DNA from: CAINEC01 sp046303115
GTDB lineage: Bacteria; Bacteroidota; Bacteroidia; AKYH767-A; OLB10
NCBI GenBank assembly: GCA_046303115.1
Contig: JBKCGZ010000087.1
Location: 1 to 7,358, forward strand
Length of the DNA stretch: 7,358 bases
Reading direction: 5' to 3'
Positions 5,527 to 7,358 of this stretch are shown here, piece after piece (position 1 is the stretch's first letter; each line of letters starts with the position of its first letter). The translations under genes were made by a program, and so were the position numbers. Under the pieces are notes generated by a model. That model saw nothing but the letters and a program-made list of their open reading frames with translations. It had not been told where the DNA came from and did not search any database.

Positions 5527-6207
5527 ATGATAAAAAAGATTTTTAAATACTTCGGCATCTTCATTATTGTATTTTTCATTACCAGTATAGTATTAACCAT
5601 TTTTTATCGTTGGATAAATGTTCCTATTACCCCACTCATGATTTCTAGATACTTCGATCCAGAGATTGGTAAATTAGAGAAAGAATGGAAATCGCTGGAT
5701 GAAATTTCCCCTAAGCTTCCACTTGCTGTTGTTACTTCCGAAGATCAAAAGTTTGAAGATCATTTTGGATTCGATTTGGAAGCCATCGAAAAAGCGGCCG
5801 ACTATAACGCTACGCATAAGGGTAAACCGGTTAAGGGAGCTTCTACTATTAGTCAACAGACAGCAAAAAATGTTTTCTTGTGGCAATCGCGAAGCTGGTT
5901 TAGAAAAGGATTGGAAGTTTACTTTACATTTCTAATTGAAATTTTTTGGAGTAAAGAACGCATCATGGAAGTGTACTTAAACGTGATTGAAATGGGTCCT
6001 GGTATTTATGGAGCAGAAGCAGCATCTCAATATTATTTTCACAAGCCTGCGATTAAATTATCGAAAGGAGAAGCAGCACTCATCGCCGCAATACTTCCGA
6101 ATCCACTTAAATGGTCAGCATCGAAACCGACTCCATACATCCGAAGAAAAAAAGTATGGATCATGACCCACATGAAGTACATCGAGCTAAAAGAAATCAA
6201 TAATTAA
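5527..6207 (+). CDS. mtgA: Monofunctional peptidoglycan glycosyltransferase
   Basis: A family GT51 transglycosylase that polymerises lipid II into glycan strands in the periplasm while anchored in the inner membrane. At 226 residues it has the normal length for the one-domain MtgA type, with no penicillin-binding transpeptidase domain. One membrane anchor lies at about residues 8-28. Catalytic motifs are present: SEDQKFEDHFGFD (71-83) with Glu72, KGASTISQQTAKNVFLW (103-119), and KERIMEVYLNVIEMGPGIYG (143-162) with the second Glu148. PITPLM (33-38) fits the MtgA N-terminal pattern. A weak TAAATTAG box lies at 5515-5522, five bases before the ATG, so transcription may start almost at the start codon. 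The stop overlaps that of the convergent barrel gene by four bases. Confidence 0.95.
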   Translation: MIKKIFKYFGIFIIVFFITSIVLTIFYRWINVPITPLMISRYFDPEIGKLEKEWKSLDEISPKLPLAVVTSEDQKFEDHFGFDLEAIEKAADYNATHKGKPVKGASTISQQTAKNVFLWQSRSWFRKGLEVYFTFLIEIFWSKERIMEVYLNVIEMGPGIYGAEAASQYYFHKPAIKLSKGEAALIAAILPNPLKWSASKPTPYIRRKKVWIMTHMKYIELKEINN

Positions 6208-6731
6208 AATCCGAGATTTACTCCTGCTCGGATAATAGGATTTTCATAGTAAGAATATTGACTCGGTGAAAAATTCCACAACCCCATAATAACAAAACTA
6301 GATCGGTCGCTGATTGGAGTTACATAGCCTCCACCTAATAATATCGATTCAATATTTGTACGAATGTAAGTTGTTTGAAACAAGTCAGGGACTTCCGCAT
6401 TGATCACTTCATATTCTCCATACAATATAGCCTTGGGATGGACTCTGTATTGCGCGAATATTCTTCCGCCATACGTATTCGTCTCATAATAATAACCAGG
6501 ATAGCGCTTATCATTTAAGTAACTATACGAAGGTCCAAAGCCAGCACCAAACTCCTCTGTAATTTTGTAACCTATCGTTGGTGCTAAATAAATATACGTC
6601 ACCGTTCCGAAGTTTAACCCCACATTTCCCCCGTAAAAAAATCGATCTTTAAACGGTGGTTTTGCCGCTTCTTGCTGTGCATAAGAAGCCATCGAAAACA
6701 AACATATCGCAAGTAATATTCTGAATTTCAT
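6204..6731 (-). CDS. Small outer-membrane beta-barrel-like protein
   Basis: A 175-residue exported protein. Residues 1-18 form a signal peptide (MKFRILLAICLFSMASYA) with Gln-Gln following. The mature part is rich in Tyr, Gly and aromatic residues, with alternating strands such as FFYGGNVGLNFGTV (31-44) and AILYGEYEVI (101-110). It ends ...AGVNLGF with a terminal Phe, as outer-membrane barrels inserted by BamA do. The length would fit an eight-stranded barrel. The substrate or role is unknown. I start at the ATG at 6731 because it opens the signal peptide; a TTG at 6746 in the same frame would only add MNNYF. A hairpin covers its last codons. It diverges from the dehydrogenase gene and converges on mtgA. 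Confidence 0.82.
   Translation of the reverse strand: MKFRILLAICLFSMASYAQQEAAKPPFKDRFFYGGNVGLNFGTVTYIYLAPTIGYKITEEFGAGFGPSYSYLNDKRYPGYYYETNTYGGRIFAQYRVHPKAILYGEYEVINAEVPDLFQTTYIRTNIESILLGGGYVTPISDRSSFVIMGLWNFSPSQYSYYENPIIRAGVNLGF
6209..6233 (-). terminator. Hairpin overlapping the 3' end of the barrel gene
   Basis: ATCCGAG and CTCGGAT form a 7-bp stem with an 11-base loop. On the minus strand the stem is followed by TTTTAATTATT, so it reads as an intrinsic terminator. Unusually, the stem spans codons for the last residues and ends just before the TAA. On the plus strand no T-run follows, so it would not stop mtgA transcription in the usual way. Confidence 0.45.
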
Positions 6732-6747
6732 AAAATAATTGTTCAAT

Positions 6748-6755
6748 CAAAGATA
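6748..6755 (-). promoter_or_regulatory. -7 promoter box of the barrel gene
   Basis: Minus-strand TATCTTTG fits TAnnTTTG exactly and lies 16 bases before the ATG at 6731. It is the same octamer as that in front of the WD40 gene. No good -33 TTG is seen. It is only 18 bases from the opposing dehydrogenase promoter, so the two must overlap. Confidence 0.45.
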
Positions 6756-6773
6756 TCGAATTAAATAGATTGT

Positions 6774-6781
6774 TTACTTTG
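6774..6781 (+). promoter_or_regulatory. -7 promoter box of the dehydrogenase gene
   Basis: TTACTTTG, identical to the metK-leader -7 box and flanked by the same bases (TTTACTTTGCATC at 6773-6785). The ATG comes seven bases later, so the mRNA would be leaderless or have only a few bases of leader. No TTG lies at the usual -33 distance. Confidence 0.45.
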
Positions 6782-6788
6782 CATCATC

Positions 6789-7358
6789 ATGGAAATTAAA
6801 ACCATTCTTATTACAGGGGCTTCATCTGGGGTAGGTTATCAAACAGCCTTGCAACTTTCACAACAAGGTCATCAGGTAATTGCACTTGCCAGAAATACTG
6901 ATTTGCTCGAAAAGTTAAAGGCAGCATCAACAGGAAAAATCATTGTTTGCTCGCATGATTTAGCAACCTTAAATTTTGATGCAGTACTAAACACCTTAAA
7001 GAATTTCAACATCGTTCATATTGATGTTTTAATCAATAATGCAGGTCAGTTAGTGAATAATAATTTTGAAAAAATTACTTCGTCAGAATTAATTGGGGCT
7101 TACAACACCAATGTATTTGCGCCTTATTTACTCATACAGGCATTATTACCTGCACTGAAAAAATCAACACACCCGCATATCATCAATATCAGTTCGGTTG
7201 GAGGAATTCAAGGGAGTGTTAAGTTTGCAGGACTATCTGCTTACTCATCTTCCAAAGGAGCATTAACAATACTAACGGAATGCCTAGCCGAAGAATTCAA
7301 AGATCAAAATATAAAAGTCAATTGCTTAGCATTAGGTGCTGTAAATACTGAAATGTTA
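6789..7358 (+). CDS. Short-chain dehydrogenase/reductase (3' end missing)
   Basis: The first 190 residues of a classical SDR, cut by the window edge; family members are usually about 240-260 residues. The Rossmann cofactor motif TGASSGVG is at 9-16 and the structural NNAG at 83-86. The active site has Ser135 or Ser136 in NISSVGG, Tyr152 and Lys156 (YSSSK). The gap between Ser and Tyr is about three residues longer than in FabG-type enzymes. After the first beta strand ALARN places an Arg near the cofactor site, which suggests NADP(H), though weakly. The substrate cannot be told from sequence. The ATG at 6789 gives the typical short N-terminus before the TGxxxGxG motif. It is divergent from the barrel gene and has its own promoter. 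Confidence 0.92.
   Translation, partial: MEIKTILITGASSGVGYQTALQLSQQGHQVIALARNTDLLEKLKAASTGKIIVCSHDLATLNFDAVLNTLKNFNIVHIDVLINNAGQLVNNNFEKITSSELIGAYNTNVFAPYLLIQALLPALKKSTHPHIINISSVGGIQGSVKFAGLSAYSSSKGALTILTECLAEEFKDQNIKVNCLALGAVNTEML

Noticed and set aside
5674..5935. Frames on both strands within mtgA
   Set aside because: They overlap the catalytic region of a well-supported gene and encode nothing recognisable.
6732..6746. TTG start of the barrel gene
   Set aside because: The ATG at 6731 opens a normal signal peptide; the extra MNNYF would sit in front of it.

Overview
The window looks like chromosome of a low-GC member of the Bacteroidota. The basis is the proteins (Bacteroidota-style MetK, small secreted proteins ending in a barrel-like Phe), promoter -7 boxes close to TAnnTTTG, and the absence of clear Shine-Dalgarno sites. 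The sequence does not let me name an order or genus. I see no mobile element, tRNA, rRNA or CRISPR array.

Left part (about 1-2743). A two-gene operon encodes a stand-alone haem H-NOX protein and, overlapping it by one base, a cytosolic histidine kinase whose N-terminus is an HNOBA domain like that of soluble guanylate cyclase. Together they read as a nitric-oxide sensing two-component input with no response regulator beside it. A seven-bladed WD40 propeller gene converges on the kinase from the other strand; the two coding regions overlap by four bases at their stop codons.

Middle part (2744-4988). A 458-base gap separates the WD40 gene from metK (S-adenosylmethionine synthetase). It carries a good promoter followed by two tandem copies of a conserved 57-58 base RNA-like motif. 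Each copy can be drawn as a four-helix junction, and one base pair changes by compensation between copies. The second copy sits in a closed 9-bp P1 helix and has a long final stem followed by five U residues. This is the most interesting item in the window: a candidate tandem metK leader riboswitch that I cannot assign to a family I know. MetK itself has a C-terminal extension of about 85 residues. A small basic protein of unknown function follows it after 32 bases.

Right part (5033-7358). A small secreted protein of unknown function ends at a strong hairpin. Then comes mtgA (monofunctional peptidoglycan glycosyltransferase). A small outer-membrane beta-barrel-like gene converges on mtgA, again with a four-base stop-codon overlap. 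Divergent from the barrel gene is a short-chain dehydrogenase cut off by the right edge. Several genes here start only a few bases after their -7 boxes, so their mRNAs should be leaderless or nearly so.
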